NCBI GenBank assembly: GCA_021159955.1
Contig: JAGHDJ010000128.1
Span: 1 to 10,641, forward strand
Source of the DNA: Dehalococcoidia bacterium
GTDB taxonomy: Bacteria; Chloroflexota; Dehalococcoidia; UBA2247
Direction: 5' to 3'
DNA length: 10,641 nt
Shown here: positions 1 to 6,881 of the stretch, piece by piece
How positions within the stretch are numbered: position 1 is the stretch's first letter
Layout: each line of letters opens with the position of its first letter
Position numbers and translations under genes: made by a program
Notes under the pieces: generated by a model
Told to the model about the DNA's origin: nothing
The model's input: only the letters and a program-made list of their open reading frames with translations
Database searches by the model: none

Positions 1-17
1 CCCAAGTAGTAAGGGTT

Positions 18-26
18 TGCTATAAT
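18..26 (+). promoter_or_regulatory. Extended -10 promoter of leuS
   Basis: A perfect TATAAT hexamer at 21-26 is preceded by TG plus one base (18-20), the extended -10 arrangement for the housekeeping sigma factor. The matching -35 would fall at or before the window edge and cannot be judged. Transcription would begin near 33, leaving a leader of about 75 nt before the leuS start codon. Very similar elements lie at 2622-2630 and 6381-6389. Confidence 0.65.
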
Positions 27-42
27 ACTCCCAACGCAGTGT

Positions 43-80
43 CCTTCGCTCTTACGAACCCACCGGCGAGGGGCTTTTGT
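43..80 (+). promoter_or_regulatory. Weak leader hairpin followed by T-rich run upstream of leuS
   Basis: CCTTCGC (43-49) can pair with GCGAGG (66-71) with one bulged T, giving a six-pair stem with a 16-nt loop. It is followed by GGC and TTTTGTTT (75-82), so it superficially resembles an intrinsic terminator or attenuator inside the leuS leader. The leader is too short for a T-box riboswitch, and I see no leucine-rich leader peptide. The stem is short, so it may be accidental. Confidence 0.25.
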
Positions 81-106
81 TTGATTAAAAAACGAAAAGG
101 CAAGAA

Positions 107-2554
107 GTGACGGATTCGGAATACACACCTCCGGAAATAGAAGCAAAGTGGCAAAAGAGATGGGAAAATGACCATCTCTACAAGGTAACCGAAGACTCAC
201 CCCGTCCCAAGTGGTATGAAATGACCATGTTCCCCTATACCTCCGGAGCCCTGCACATCGGGCACTGGTATGCCATGGCACCATCAGACGTTCACGCCAG
301 ATTCCGCCGCATGCAGGGCTACAATGTGATGCACCCAATGGGATTCGACGCCTTCGGACTTCCAGCCGAGAATGCCGCTATCAAGAACAAAATACACCCA
401 TTCACTTGGACAATGCAGAATGTAGAGAATATGCGCCGCCAGCTCAAAAGCATCGGCGCCTGCTACGACTGGGACCGCGAGCTGGTAAGCTGCCTGCCGG
501 AATACTACCAATGGACTCAATTCCTTTTCCTGAAGCTATATCACGCTGGACTGGCTTATCGCGGAACAGCTCCGGTCAACTGGTGTCCCCACTGTCAAAC
601 CGTACTGGCAAATGAACAGGTGCTCAATGACGGACATTGCGAGCGCTGTGACGCAACGGTAATCAAAAAGGATCTGGAGCAGTGGTTCTTCCGCATCACC
701 AACTACGCCGATGAGATGCTGGATTTCAGCAAGGTGCAGTGGCCAGAGCGCATCAAAACAATGCAAACCAACTGGATAGGTAAAAGTCAGGGGACAGAGA
801 TACGCTTTGGGATGGAAGCAAGTGACGACAAAGAAATACGCGTCTTTACCACCCGTCCTGATACTATCTTCGGCGTGACCTTTATGGTGCTGGCACCTGA
901 ACACCCGCTGGTGGGTAAGCTCACCACCCCAGAGCATAGAAAAGAGGTTGAGGACTACATCACCGCCTCACGACACCGCTCAGAGATAGAGCGTCTCTCC
1001 ACGACAAAGGAGAAGGACGGCGTTTTCATCGGCGCCTATGCTATAAATAAACTCAACGGCGAGCGCGTGCCCATCTGGATAGCCGACTATGTCCTACTCA
1101 GCTACGGCACGGGAGCAGTGATGGGCGTACCGGCACATGACGAGCGCGATTTCGCCTTCGCTAAAAAATATCAAATACCCATAAAGACAGTCATCGCCCC
1201 ACACGGATGGAAGGGAGAGGAACTCACAGAGGCATATATCGAGCCCGGAACGATGGTCAATTCAGGTCAGTTCGATGGCATCCCCAATAAACAGGGCATC
1301 GAAGAGGTCAACGACTTCATCGAAAGTAAGGATTACGGCCAGAGAAAAACGACCTACCGCCTGCGCGACTGGCTCATCTCACGCCAGCGCTACTGGGGCA
1401 CACCGATACCTATGGTTTACTGCCCTGAGTGCGGCGTAGTCCCCGTTCCCGAAGAAGACCTGCCGGTGCTCCTGCCTGAAGACGCCGAATTCAAACCCAC
1501 AGGGGAATCACCTCTGAAATACTGCGAATCCTTCGTCAACACCACCTGTCCCAGATGCGGAGGCAAGGCAAAGCGAGAAACCGATACAATGGACACCTTT
1601 ATGTGCTCCAACTGGTATTATATGCGCTACACCAGTCCTGGATGCGATACCGTACCCTTCGACCCAGCTAAAATGAAGTACTGGATGCCCGTGGACCAAT
1701 ACACCGGCGGAGCAGAACACGCCGTTATGCACCTGTTCTATTCTCGCTTCTTTACCAAGGCACTGCGCGATGTAGGACTCATAGACTTTGATGAGCCCTT
1801 CATCCGCCTGTTCAATCAAGGCACCATCGTCTACCAGAAACACAAAATGAGCAAATCGCGAGGCAACGTTATTACACCCGAAGAGTACGTTTCCGTCCTG
1901 GGCGCCGATACTGTGCGCGCCTACCTGATGTTCATCGGTCCATGGTCACAGGGTGGCGAATGGAGCGATACCGGCATCAACGGCATATCACGCTGGCTGA
2001 ATCGCGTCTGGAACCTGGTTGCCGGCGAAGAGCCCGCTTTCCACGATAAAGGAGACCCTTCAGCAATACTGGAGTTACAGCGCATAACACACAGGACTAT
2101 CAAGAAAGCATATCAGGATCTGGACAGTTTCCACTTCAACACAATGCTGGCTGCCCTGATGGAGTTCAGTAATTATCTGGGCAATGTTCGGGATTCAAAG
2201 GCGATTGACAGAAAGTCATGGCAGGAAGCAATTACCACACTGCTGCTCCTTATGGCACCATCTACCCCCCACCTCGCAGAAGAGCTGTGGGAGAGAACAG
2301 GGCATCCTTATAGTATCCACCAGCAACTCTTTCCCTCCTGGGACGAGAAACTGCTGGTCAACAAACAGGTAACGATGGTAATACAGGTCAACGGCAAGCT
2401 GCGGGACAAGTTAACCGTGGATGCCTCCATAGCAGAAGCCGATGCCAAACAACTGGCACTGGAACAGGAACGGGTAAAGAACTATATCGAGGGCAAGGAA
2501 ATTGTCAAGATAATCTTCGTTCCCGGCAGACTGGTAAACATCGTGGCTCGTTAG
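107..2554 (+). CDS. leuS: Leucyl-tRNA synthetase
   Basis: This cytoplasmic class Ia aminoacyl-tRNA synthetase charges tRNA-Leu with leucine using ATP. The 815-residue product has the full bacterial length. The class I HIGH motif is at residues 50-53 and KMSKS at 580-584. A zinc-knuckle cysteine set is seen at C160, C163, C178 and C181, and further CxxC pairs precede the catalytic core's second half. The CP1 editing domain is present, with the threonine-rich stretch TTRPDTIFG (248-256) and GVPAHDERD holding D345, the conserved residue that anchors the amino group of mischarged amino acids. A TGGAEHAVMHL segment, the anticodon-binding helical domain and the C-terminal domain (VIQVNGKLRDK onward) are all intact. 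The start is GTG, with an AAAAGG Shine-Dalgarno at 95-100, 6 nt upstream; no better in-frame start exists. The gene stands alone, followed by a convergent operon. Confidence 0.98.
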   Translation: MTDSEYTPPEIEAKWQKRWENDHLYKVTEDSPRPKWYEMTMFPYTSGALHIGHWYAMAPSDVHARFRRMQGYNVMHPMGFDAFGLPAENAAIKNKIHPFTWTMQNVENMRRQLKSIGACYDWDRELVSCLPEYYQWTQFLFLKLYHAGLAYRGTAPVNWCPHCQTVLANEQVLNDGHCERCDATVIKKDLEQWFFRITNYADEMLDFSKVQWPERIKTMQTNWIGKSQGTEIRFGMEASDDKEIRVFTTRPDTIFGVTFMVLAPEHPLVGKLTTPEHRKEVEDYITASRHRSEIERLSTTKEKDGVFIGAYAINKLNGERVPIWIADYVLLSYGTGAVMGVPAHDERDFAFAKKYQIPIKTVIAPHGWKGEELTEAYIEPGTMVNSGQFDGIPNKQGIEEVNDFIESKDYGQRKTTYRLRDWLISRQRYWGTPIPMVYCPECGVVPVPEEDLPVLLPEDAEFKPTGESPLKYCESFVNTTCPRCGGKAKRETDTMDTFMCSNWYYMRYTSPGCDTVPFDPAKMKYWMPVDQYTGGAEHAVMHLFYSRFFTKALRDVGLIDFDEPFIRLFNQGTIVYQKHKMSKSRGNVITPEEYVSVLGADTVRAYLMFIGPWSQGGEWSDTGINGISRWLNRVWNLVAGEEPAFHDKGDPSAILELQRITHRTIKKAYQDLDSFHFNTMLAALMEFSNYLGNVRDSKAIDRKSWQEAITTLLLLMAPSTPHLAEELWERTGHPYSIHQQLFPSWDEKLLVNKQVTMVIQVNGKLRDKLTVDASIAEADAKQLALEQERVKNYIEGKEIVKIIFVPGRLVNIVAR

Positions 2555-2621
2555 AAGCGCACAAAAGTTGCAGGCATTCACACATCACACCCAAACGCTA
2601 AGAGGTTTTCCCCATCTTGTG

Positions 2622-2630
2622 TGCTATAAT
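2622..2630 (+). promoter_or_regulatory. Orphan extended -10 element in the leuS/DUF89 spacer
   Basis: TGC followed by a perfect TATAAT (2625-2630) reproduces the leuS promoter core. No convincing -35 is seen about 17 bp upstream. It points right, into the 3' end of the oppositely oriented DUF89 gene, where I find no plausible plus-strand gene. A transcript from here would be antisense to that gene. It could also be a relic of a lost downstream gene or a chance match. A 5-bp inverted repeat (AGAGG 2601-2605, CCTCT 2633-2637) flanks it. Confidence 0.4.
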
Positions 2631-2659
2631 TGCCTCTCCCTGCAGCCATCTCAGTAAAT

Positions 2660-3538
2660 TCAGTTGTTGGAGAGTCTCTGTCCCTTGAGGAGAATGTTAT
2701 CGCCGTTCTTCACACCCAGTCCCAGTGAGTTCGCCACCACCGGACACTTGATTTTCAGGAGGAAAAAGATGTTCTCCTTCTCCCCGCTCAGCGCCTCGTA
2801 ATTCCCCTGTCCCTTGGATATTATGACATCAGCAGAATGATACTTCTTCAGCATCTGTGGGGAGCTCTGCGAGAGAATGACAGCCGGGGCATCAGACCCA
2901 CTGGAGATTACGGTAGCTATCTTATCTATGCCAACGGATACAGCATCCTCCACAGTGACATCATTTATAACCGGGCTTTCCCTCACCACAAAGTGAATCA
3001 CAGCATCGCTAATCTGCTTGATTTCTTCAATAAGCAGCCTGTCAAACACTATCTCTCCAGCATTATCTCCCAGATACAGGATGTGCGTTGCTGAAACGAT
3101 ATTCTTCTTGAATTCCTCATAATCGTTAACTGCCAGCGGAGATACGAGCGCCGAATCTGCAATGGAGGCGATATCATCATAGCTGGAGAGCGGACCCATA
3201 TCTATAGAGTTGCCGGCGATAGCTAATTTGCATGCCGTCAGCACGGGGTCGCTTGAGTCTCCTATGGCTTCTTTAAGATGATGATAGAGGGATAGAGCCT
3301 TCTGATTGGACTGCCGCTTCTCCTCTCGATAGGGGTCTCTATTCCCCGTAACCTCAGCAACTATCTGATATACCCGCTGGGCAATTTCAGGCGGAGTAAC
3401 ATCAAGCGGCAGCTCAGGCACCAATTTTGCCACGTAGTCCAACACTTTCCGCTGAGTCTTTTCGTCATCTGTTACCACTCTTATCGCCCTCAGTGCCTGA
3501 CTAAAGAAGCACGGGATACAATCAAAGTAAGTTTTCAA
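2660..3538 (-). CDS. DUF89 family metal-dependent phosphatase-like protein
   Basis: The 292-residue product belongs to the DUF89 (ARMT1-like) family. Characterised members are metal-dependent phosphatases proposed to remove damaged phosphorylated metabolites. Visible marks are the N-terminal CxxC (C7, C10) in the prokaryotic CIPCFFxQ context, AGNSIDMG (108-115), GDNAGE (157-162) with the Asp-Asn pair expected to bind metal, the NDVT segment (192-195) and KGQGNYEAL (242-250). It is probably cytosolic; no signal peptide or membrane segment is seen. The start is TTG at 3538-3536: AAGGAG lies 9 nt upstream, and an in-frame TAA two codons before the TTG excludes any longer form. It is the last gene of the minus-strand cluster, 40 bp after the FAD enzyme, which suggests cotranscription and a repair or clean-up role. 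The actual substrate cannot be read from the sequence. Confidence 0.88.
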   Translation of the reverse strand: MKTYFDCIPCFFSQALRAIRVVTDDEKTQRKVLDYVAKLVPELPLDVTPPEIAQRVYQIVAEVTGNRDPYREEKRQSNQKALSLYHHLKEAIGDSSDPVLTACKLAIAGNSIDMGPLSSYDDIASIADSALVSPLAVNDYEEFKKNIVSATHILYLGDNAGEIVFDRLLIEEIKQISDAVIHFVVRESPVINDVTVEDAVSVGIDKIATVISSGSDAPAVILSQSSPQMLKKYHSADVIISKGQGNYEALSGEKENIFFLLKIKCPVVANSLGLGVKNGDNILLKGQRLSNN

Positions 3539-3578
3539 AAATTAATTCTCCTTGCCGACTGAGACAGGAGGCTCTTCC

Positions 3579-4913
3579 CTATCTGCCATCGAGCTTCAAT
3601 CTTAATTCGTCCAGAGCCATCGTTACCGATTCATAGGCAGAACCGGTTGTGGGAAAGTAGCAGGTATCAATCAGAGAGAGCCTCTCAATTGGAATCCTCT
3701 CGGCAATAGCAACAGACAGGCGGTCTATCTTGCCCGCTACCATCTCCTGCGATATAAGCTGTGCCCCCACCAGAGTTCGAGTTTTGCGGTCGGCGACGAG
3801 TTTGATGTAGATACTCTTACCTCCAAACGAGCGGCGTCGAGTGGCAGTAGCTTTTATATCGGAAAAAACATCTATACCCTCTTCCCTGGCATAACTCTCA
3901 GTAAAACCAACTGTCCCCACCTGATAGCCAAAAACATCAGTAATGAACGGCATCGCCGTACCTTGATAAGGCAGAACATTACCCAGTGCCAAGTTGGTGG
4001 CGGCTATTCTTCCTCCTCGCGCAGCACTGGTCGCCGTTTGATTTGGTCTCTTCTTGCCCAATATAGTATCCCAACTCTCTGTGCAATCGCCAATGGCATA
4101 GATATCGGAGTCACTGGTTTGAAGATATTCGTTAACCAAAATCCCGCCCGTCTCACCTATTTGAATGCCTGCCCTTTGAGCTAAATCCACATTGGGACGA
4201 GAGCCAGTGGCAAAAAAGATGAAATCCGCCTCTATTTCCCTGTCGGGGAGAGAGATGACCTTCTTTCCATTGCAACTTGCGATACTGTTCATCCTGGCAG
4301 ACAGAATCAGCTCTATGCCCCCTTCTTTTATCCTCTGCTCAATCCTTCCAGACATATCTTTATCAAGATAAGCCCTGAGAATATGGTCTGCCCGACCGAG
4401 AAGATAAATCTGGTCATATCCTTTCGCCTTCAGGATGCCAGCTACCTCCAGTGCTATTTGTCCTGTTCCTATTATAGCCGCCCTCGAGCATTTTGGAATA
4501 ATTTCTTCAAAAACCTTAGCCGTTGCCAAATCAGTGGCTAAGACATACTCACTCCGACCATCTATTCCCTGGATAGGCGGTTTCGTAGGGATAGACCCCA
4601 GGTCCAGAATCAGCTTATCATAGCTATATTTTTCTCCATTAGCTACAAAAACCTTCTCTTCTCTGATAATATCGGTTACCTGAGTGTTGAAGTGGACACC
4701 AACTCCCCTTTGCTCATAGAATCTCCGCCCGAATACACCAGTGTCTTCCCACGAATCCATCTCTCCTTTGAGAACAAAGGGAATCTCGCAGGGCTGATGG
4801 CCTATCCCTTCCCTATTGGTAAATATGTCAATTTGAGCATCCCTGTTTAAGCGGCGAATCACATTGGCGGCATTACTGGCACCGCCACCGCCACCAATCA
4901 TACTAACCTTCAA
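3579..4913 (-). CDS. FAD/NAD(P)-dependent disulfide-reductase-family oxidoreductase (CoA-disulfide reductase / NADH oxidase-like)
   Basis: A 444-residue flavoenzyme of the pyridine nucleotide-disulfide oxidoreductase superfamily, single-cysteine (CoA-disulfide reductase, persulfide reductase, NADH oxidase) branch. Residues 6-21 form the FAD Rossmann loop (IGGGGGASNAANVIRR). C42 in HQPCEIPF sits where the group's redox-active cysteine lies. GTGQIALEVAG (149-159) is the NAD(P)-binding loop, ATGSRPN (235-241) the linker, and IYAIGDC (271-277) the second FAD contact. The C-terminal dimerisation domain (about 325-444) is complete. Family knowledge suggests reduction of a low-molecular-weight disulfide or persulfide, or of oxygen, with NAD(P)H; I cannot choose among these. 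The start is TTG, with GGAGGG 7 nt upstream; an ATG four codons later is possible but worse placed. It lies 34 bp after the methyltransferase and 40 bp before DUF89, so it is probably cotranscribed with both. Confidence 0.9.
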   Translation of the reverse strand: MKVSMIGGGGGASNAANVIRRLNRDAQIDIFTNREGIGHQPCEIPFVLKGEMDSWEDTGVFGRRFYEQRGVGVHFNTQVTDIIREEKVFVANGEKYSYDKLILDLGSIPTKPPIQGIDGRSEYVLATDLATAKVFEEIIPKCSRAAIIGTGQIALEVAGILKAKGYDQIYLLGRADHILRAYLDKDMSGRIEQRIKEGGIELILSARMNSIASCNGKKVISLPDREIEADFIFFATGSRPNVDLAQRAGIQIGETGGILVNEYLQTSDSDIYAIGDCTESWDTILGKKRPNQTATSAARGGRIAATNLALGNVLPYQGTAMPFITDVFGYQVGTVGFTESYAREEGIDVFSDIKATATRRRSFGGKSIYIKLVADRKTRTLVGAQLISQEMVAGKIDRLSVAIAERIPIERLSLIDTCYFPTTGSAYESVTMALDELRLKLDGR

Positions 4914-4947
4914 ATTTATTCCCTCCTCACTGTATTCCTTTGTATCA

Positions 4948-5664
4948 CTATATCACTCCGCTTCCTTTAGAACTATGCAAAGATTTACCGGCTATAATTA
5001 CCGTGAATCCAGCGTCAGGCGAAATGCCCGCCCGAGGATATTCCATACACTTAACCTCGCATGGCTCCTGAAATAGCGTCGAGGAAACTTTCTCAACAGA
5101 AAACCCCGCTTGTTTTAAAAATCCTGTTATTTCAGTATAAGAATAGAAATCACGATGATAGAAAGGATGCCCTGACTTCCTTTTCGCTTGATAATACTGC
5201 CCCCAGGGGCTTTCTAGTAAGACCTCTCCAATTACTATCTTGCCCCCTTCACCAAGCATGCGATGGGCTTCTCTCAACAGCCTGACAGGGAAATCAGCAA
5301 AGCAGAGGACAGTGATAATAAATATCGCACCAAAGAAGTTACTATCAAAAGGAGCATCTTCCCCCCTACCAAGAACAACGTTAATGCCGCGGGTTTTAGC
5401 GATATCAAGGAGCTTGCTTGATGGGTCTACTCCAAACTCTATCCCCAGAGCTTGAGCAAAACGACCGCTGCCTACCCCTACCTCAAGCCATGGTTTCGGC
5501 AGTAAGGGAACAACCTCTTGAAGAGCTTCCAGCTCTATAGCGAATGTGAGTTTCCCCTTTTCTTCAAACCAAGCGTCGTAGGCAGAAGCAAGAGCGTTAA
5601 AGGGAGACTTTGCAGGATTTAAACCTGCTACCCCATTATCCTTGTTTTGTTTTTCTCCTGTCAT
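4948..5664 (-). CDS. Class I SAM-dependent methyltransferase
   Basis: A 238-residue cytosolic protein with the Methyltransf_11 fold. Motif I is LEVGVGSGRFAQ (residues 60-71), the acidic residue after strand 2 is in GVDPS (D80), the motif II/III region includes GRGEDAPF and the hydrophobic strand IFIITVLCF, and the later GEGGKIVIGE strand is present. The substrate-side segment is aromatic-rich (WGQYY, FYHRDFYSY), which hints at a small-molecule acceptor but does not identify it. Two cysteines close together near the C terminus (C202, C206) are notable. I prefer the ATG at 5664, served by AGG 9 nt upstream. A longer in-frame TTG start at 5685 would add seven residues. It follows the nitroreductase gene by 35 bp (14 bp with the longer form) and precedes the FAD enzyme by 34 bp, so it sits inside an operon. 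Confidence 0.88.
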   Translation of the reverse strand: MTGEKQNKDNGVAGLNPAKSPFNALASAYDAWFEEKGKLTFAIELEALQEVVPLLPKPWLEVGVGSGRFAQALGIEFGVDPSSKLLDIAKTRGINVVLGRGEDAPFDSNFFGAIFIITVLCFADFPVRLLREAHRMLGEGGKIVIGEVLLESPWGQYYQAKRKSGHPFYHRDFYSYTEITGFLKQAGFSVEKVSSTLFQEPCEVKCMEYPRAGISPDAGFTVIIAGKSLHSSKGSGVI

Positions 5665-5699
5665 CACAAACGACCTGCCTGTCAATCACTTTCCGCCCT

Positions 5700-6209
5700 T
5701 CACCACCTGTCGTAGCGAACTTTGGCAAAATCGTATCTGTCCGCCGGCGGTTTCTCTTCCGCCGGATAGCCAACAGCGACAATTCCCAGGGGCATAATGT
5801 GTTCAGGCGTGCCCAGCAGTTCCCGCACGGGAGCAATCCAATCCTCTTTAGGATAGACACCCAGCCACACCGTCCCCAACCCCTTTGCATTAGCCGCAAT
5901 GAGAATATTCTCAATGGCTGCCGCACAATTCTGTTCCCAGAATTCAGGGCGACCTCCCCCCTCCATATCTCCACAGACCGCTATTGCCAGAGGAGCTTCC
6001 TTCAACATACCGGCATACTGTTTGCGTTCTGCTATTTCATCAAGCATCTGGCGGTCCTTAATTACAATGAAATGCCAGGGCTGATCGTTGCCAGCCGACG
6101 GAGCACTCATCGCCGCTTGCAACAGTTCGGTTATCACCTCTTCGGAAACGGGCTTCGAAGTATATTTGCGAATACTCCTTCGTGTCAGAATAGCTTCTAT
6201 TGCATCCAT
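5700..6209 (-). CDS. Nitroreductase family FMN-dependent oxidoreductase
   Basis: This 169-residue protein is a compact single-domain member of the nitroreductase superfamily. These are FMN-binding homodimers that use NAD(P)H or other donors to reduce nitro groups, enones or other electrophiles, or that carry out flavin-based dehydrogenations. Seen directly: RRSIRKY (10-16), whose Arg/Ser residues contact the FMN phosphate; APSAGNDQPWHF (36-47); the central helix WEQNCAAAIENILIAANAKGLG (about 91-112) ending in TVWLG; and PLGIVAVGYPAE (140-151), with the usual basic/aromatic C terminus ending in DRW. The start is ATG, with AAAGGAG 9 nt upstream; an overlapping ATG seven bases earlier is out of frame. 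It is the first gene of the four-gene minus-strand cluster. The substrate is unknown. Confidence 0.93.
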   Translation of the reverse strand: MDAIEAILTRRSIRKYTSKPVSEEVITELLQAAMSAPSAGNDQPWHFIVIKDRQMLDEIAERKQYAGMLKEAPLAIAVCGDMEGGGRPEFWEQNCAAAIENILIAANAKGLGTVWLGVYPKEDWIAPVRELLGTPEHIMPLGIVAVGYPAEEKPPADRYDFAKVRYDRW

Positions 6210-6295
6210 TTGTCATCGCTCCTTTCATTCCACGCTCGCTAGCATCCTATCAAGACATCTGACAAGCGGGAAGCTTACAGTCCTTCCCTCACAAC

Positions 6296-6304
6296 AATAT
6301 GGCA
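6296..6304 (-). promoter_or_regulatory. Weak candidate promoter for the nitroreductase operon
   Basis: On the minus strand TGC precedes CATATT (6301-6296), a 4/6 match to TATAAT with an extended -10 TG. The immediate context (GTGCCATATTG) resembles the other TGnTATAAT elements of this window. No good -35 is seen. It would give a leader of roughly 80 nt before the nitroreductase start. This is the best match found in the spacer, but it is weak. Confidence 0.3.
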
Positions 6305-6380
6305 CAGATAACAATCTCTTTGAGCATATCATACACCAGAATGGCAGACGAGAGCACATATAGAATACTGCCTCCATTTC

Positions 6381-6389
6381 TGGTATTAT
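6381..6389 (+). promoter_or_regulatory. Extended -10 promoter of the DUF4342 gene
   Basis: TGG precedes TATTAT (6384-6389), a 5/6 -10 hexamer with the extended TG. At 17-bp spacing the -35 position (6361-6366, TAGAAT) matches the consensus at only 3 of 6 bases, acceptable for an extended -10 promoter. Initiation near 6396 gives a leader of about 58 nt before the ATG at 6454. Confidence 0.5.
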
Positions 6390-6453
6390 GCGGAGGTTCT
6401 ACCGATATATTCCATATGTGATAAAAAGATCAATCGGTACAAAGGAGGACGTT

Positions 6454-6726
6454 ATGGCAACAAAGAGCTTCCATGTATCAGGAAAGCAACTGGTGAAAAA
6501 AGTAAAAGAGATAGTGCAAGAGGGCAACGTGCGGAATGTGCGCATCCTGCACAAGAAGCGCACGCTGGTAGAGATACCACTAACCGCAGGTGCCGGGATA
6601 GCCGCAGTAACACTCCTGGCTGCTCCGGTAATTGCAATACTGGTGACGCTCGCCACGATTCTCACAGACTGCACTATCGAGGTAGAAAAGACAGAGGACG
6701 AGGAAGAACCTCCTTCCTCACCATAA
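6454..6726 (+). CDS. DUF4342 domain protein, small membrane-associated
   Basis: The 90-residue product matches the DUF4342 pattern as I know it. Residues 5-34 form a short lysine-rich helix-strand unit (KQLVKKVKEIVQEGNVRNVRI), then a strand LVEIPLT. One hydrophobic, glycine/alanine-rich segment (about 44-70) could span or enter the membrane. It ends in the conserved TDCTIEVE, followed by an acidic, proline-rich tail (EDEEEPPSSP). Function is unknown; the N-terminal unit of this family is often compared with UBA-like modules, so binding of protein or nucleic acid is conceivable but unproven. ATG 6454 is chosen because AAAGGAGG (6441-6448) lies 5 nt upstream; the same frame is open further upstream, but that reading starts inside the -10 region. 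It has its own promoter and is flanked by oppositely oriented operons, so it appears monocistronic and well translated. Confidence 0.85.
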   Translation: MATKSFHVSGKQLVKKVKEIVQEGNVRNVRILHKKRTLVEIPLTAGAGIAAVTLLAAPVIAILVTLATILTDCTIEVEKTEDEEEPPSSP

Positions 6727-6843
6727 GTTATCAGGCAACTACCACAGGGACATACTGATTCTGCTTGTGCGTCCAGCACAGCCATAATAAAGTAATTACG
6801 CTGAACCTTAAAACACTCCACAACGCCGACAGGATGGTGACTT

Positions 6844-6881
6844 AAGAGAGAACAAAAACACAGAAACAGGGCATCTCTCTT
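6844..6881. repeat. 8-bp inverted repeat between convergent genes, possible weak terminator
   Basis: AAGAGAGA (6844-6851) is perfectly inverted as TCTCTCTT (6874-6881) across a 22-nt loop, at the convergence of the DUF4342 and exporter transcripts. It touches the stop codon of the last permease. On the minus strand the loop and descending arm are T-rich, but no clean U-tract follows the stem on either strand. It is only a weak terminator candidate. Confidence 0.3.

Noticed and set aside
536..937. A 133-codon minus-strand frame within leuS
   Set aside because: leuS is unmistakable over this stretch, and the antisense product has no family features.
2601..2637. Inverted pair AGAGG/CCTCT around the orphan -10, and a similar CCTCC/GGAGG pair (6371-6375, 6392-6396) around the DUF4342 promoter
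   Set aside because: Five-base arms with long loops are expected by chance, and the two pairs differ in sequence and orientation, so I do not call them operators.
2694..2801. A 35-codon plus-strand frame downstream of the orphan promoter at 2622-2630
   Set aside because: The AGGAG is only one base from the ATG, too close to work, and the whole frame is antisense to the DUF89 coding region.
4989..4998. GCTATAAT on the plus strand inside the methyltransferase gene
   Set aside because: It lacks the TG extension, lies within minus-strand coding sequence and has no plus-strand gene downstream.
5610..6242. A 210-codon open frame on the plus strand opposite the methyltransferase start and the nitroreductase gene
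   Set aside because: It lies antisense to two well-supported genes, shows no recognisable domain and has low-complexity, Cys/Phe/Arg/Ser-rich composition typical of a shadow frame.
6767..6785. Small hairpin TGTGC/GCACA after the DUF4342 gene as a terminator
   Set aside because: The stem is only five pairs and is followed by an A-rich, not T-rich, stretch.
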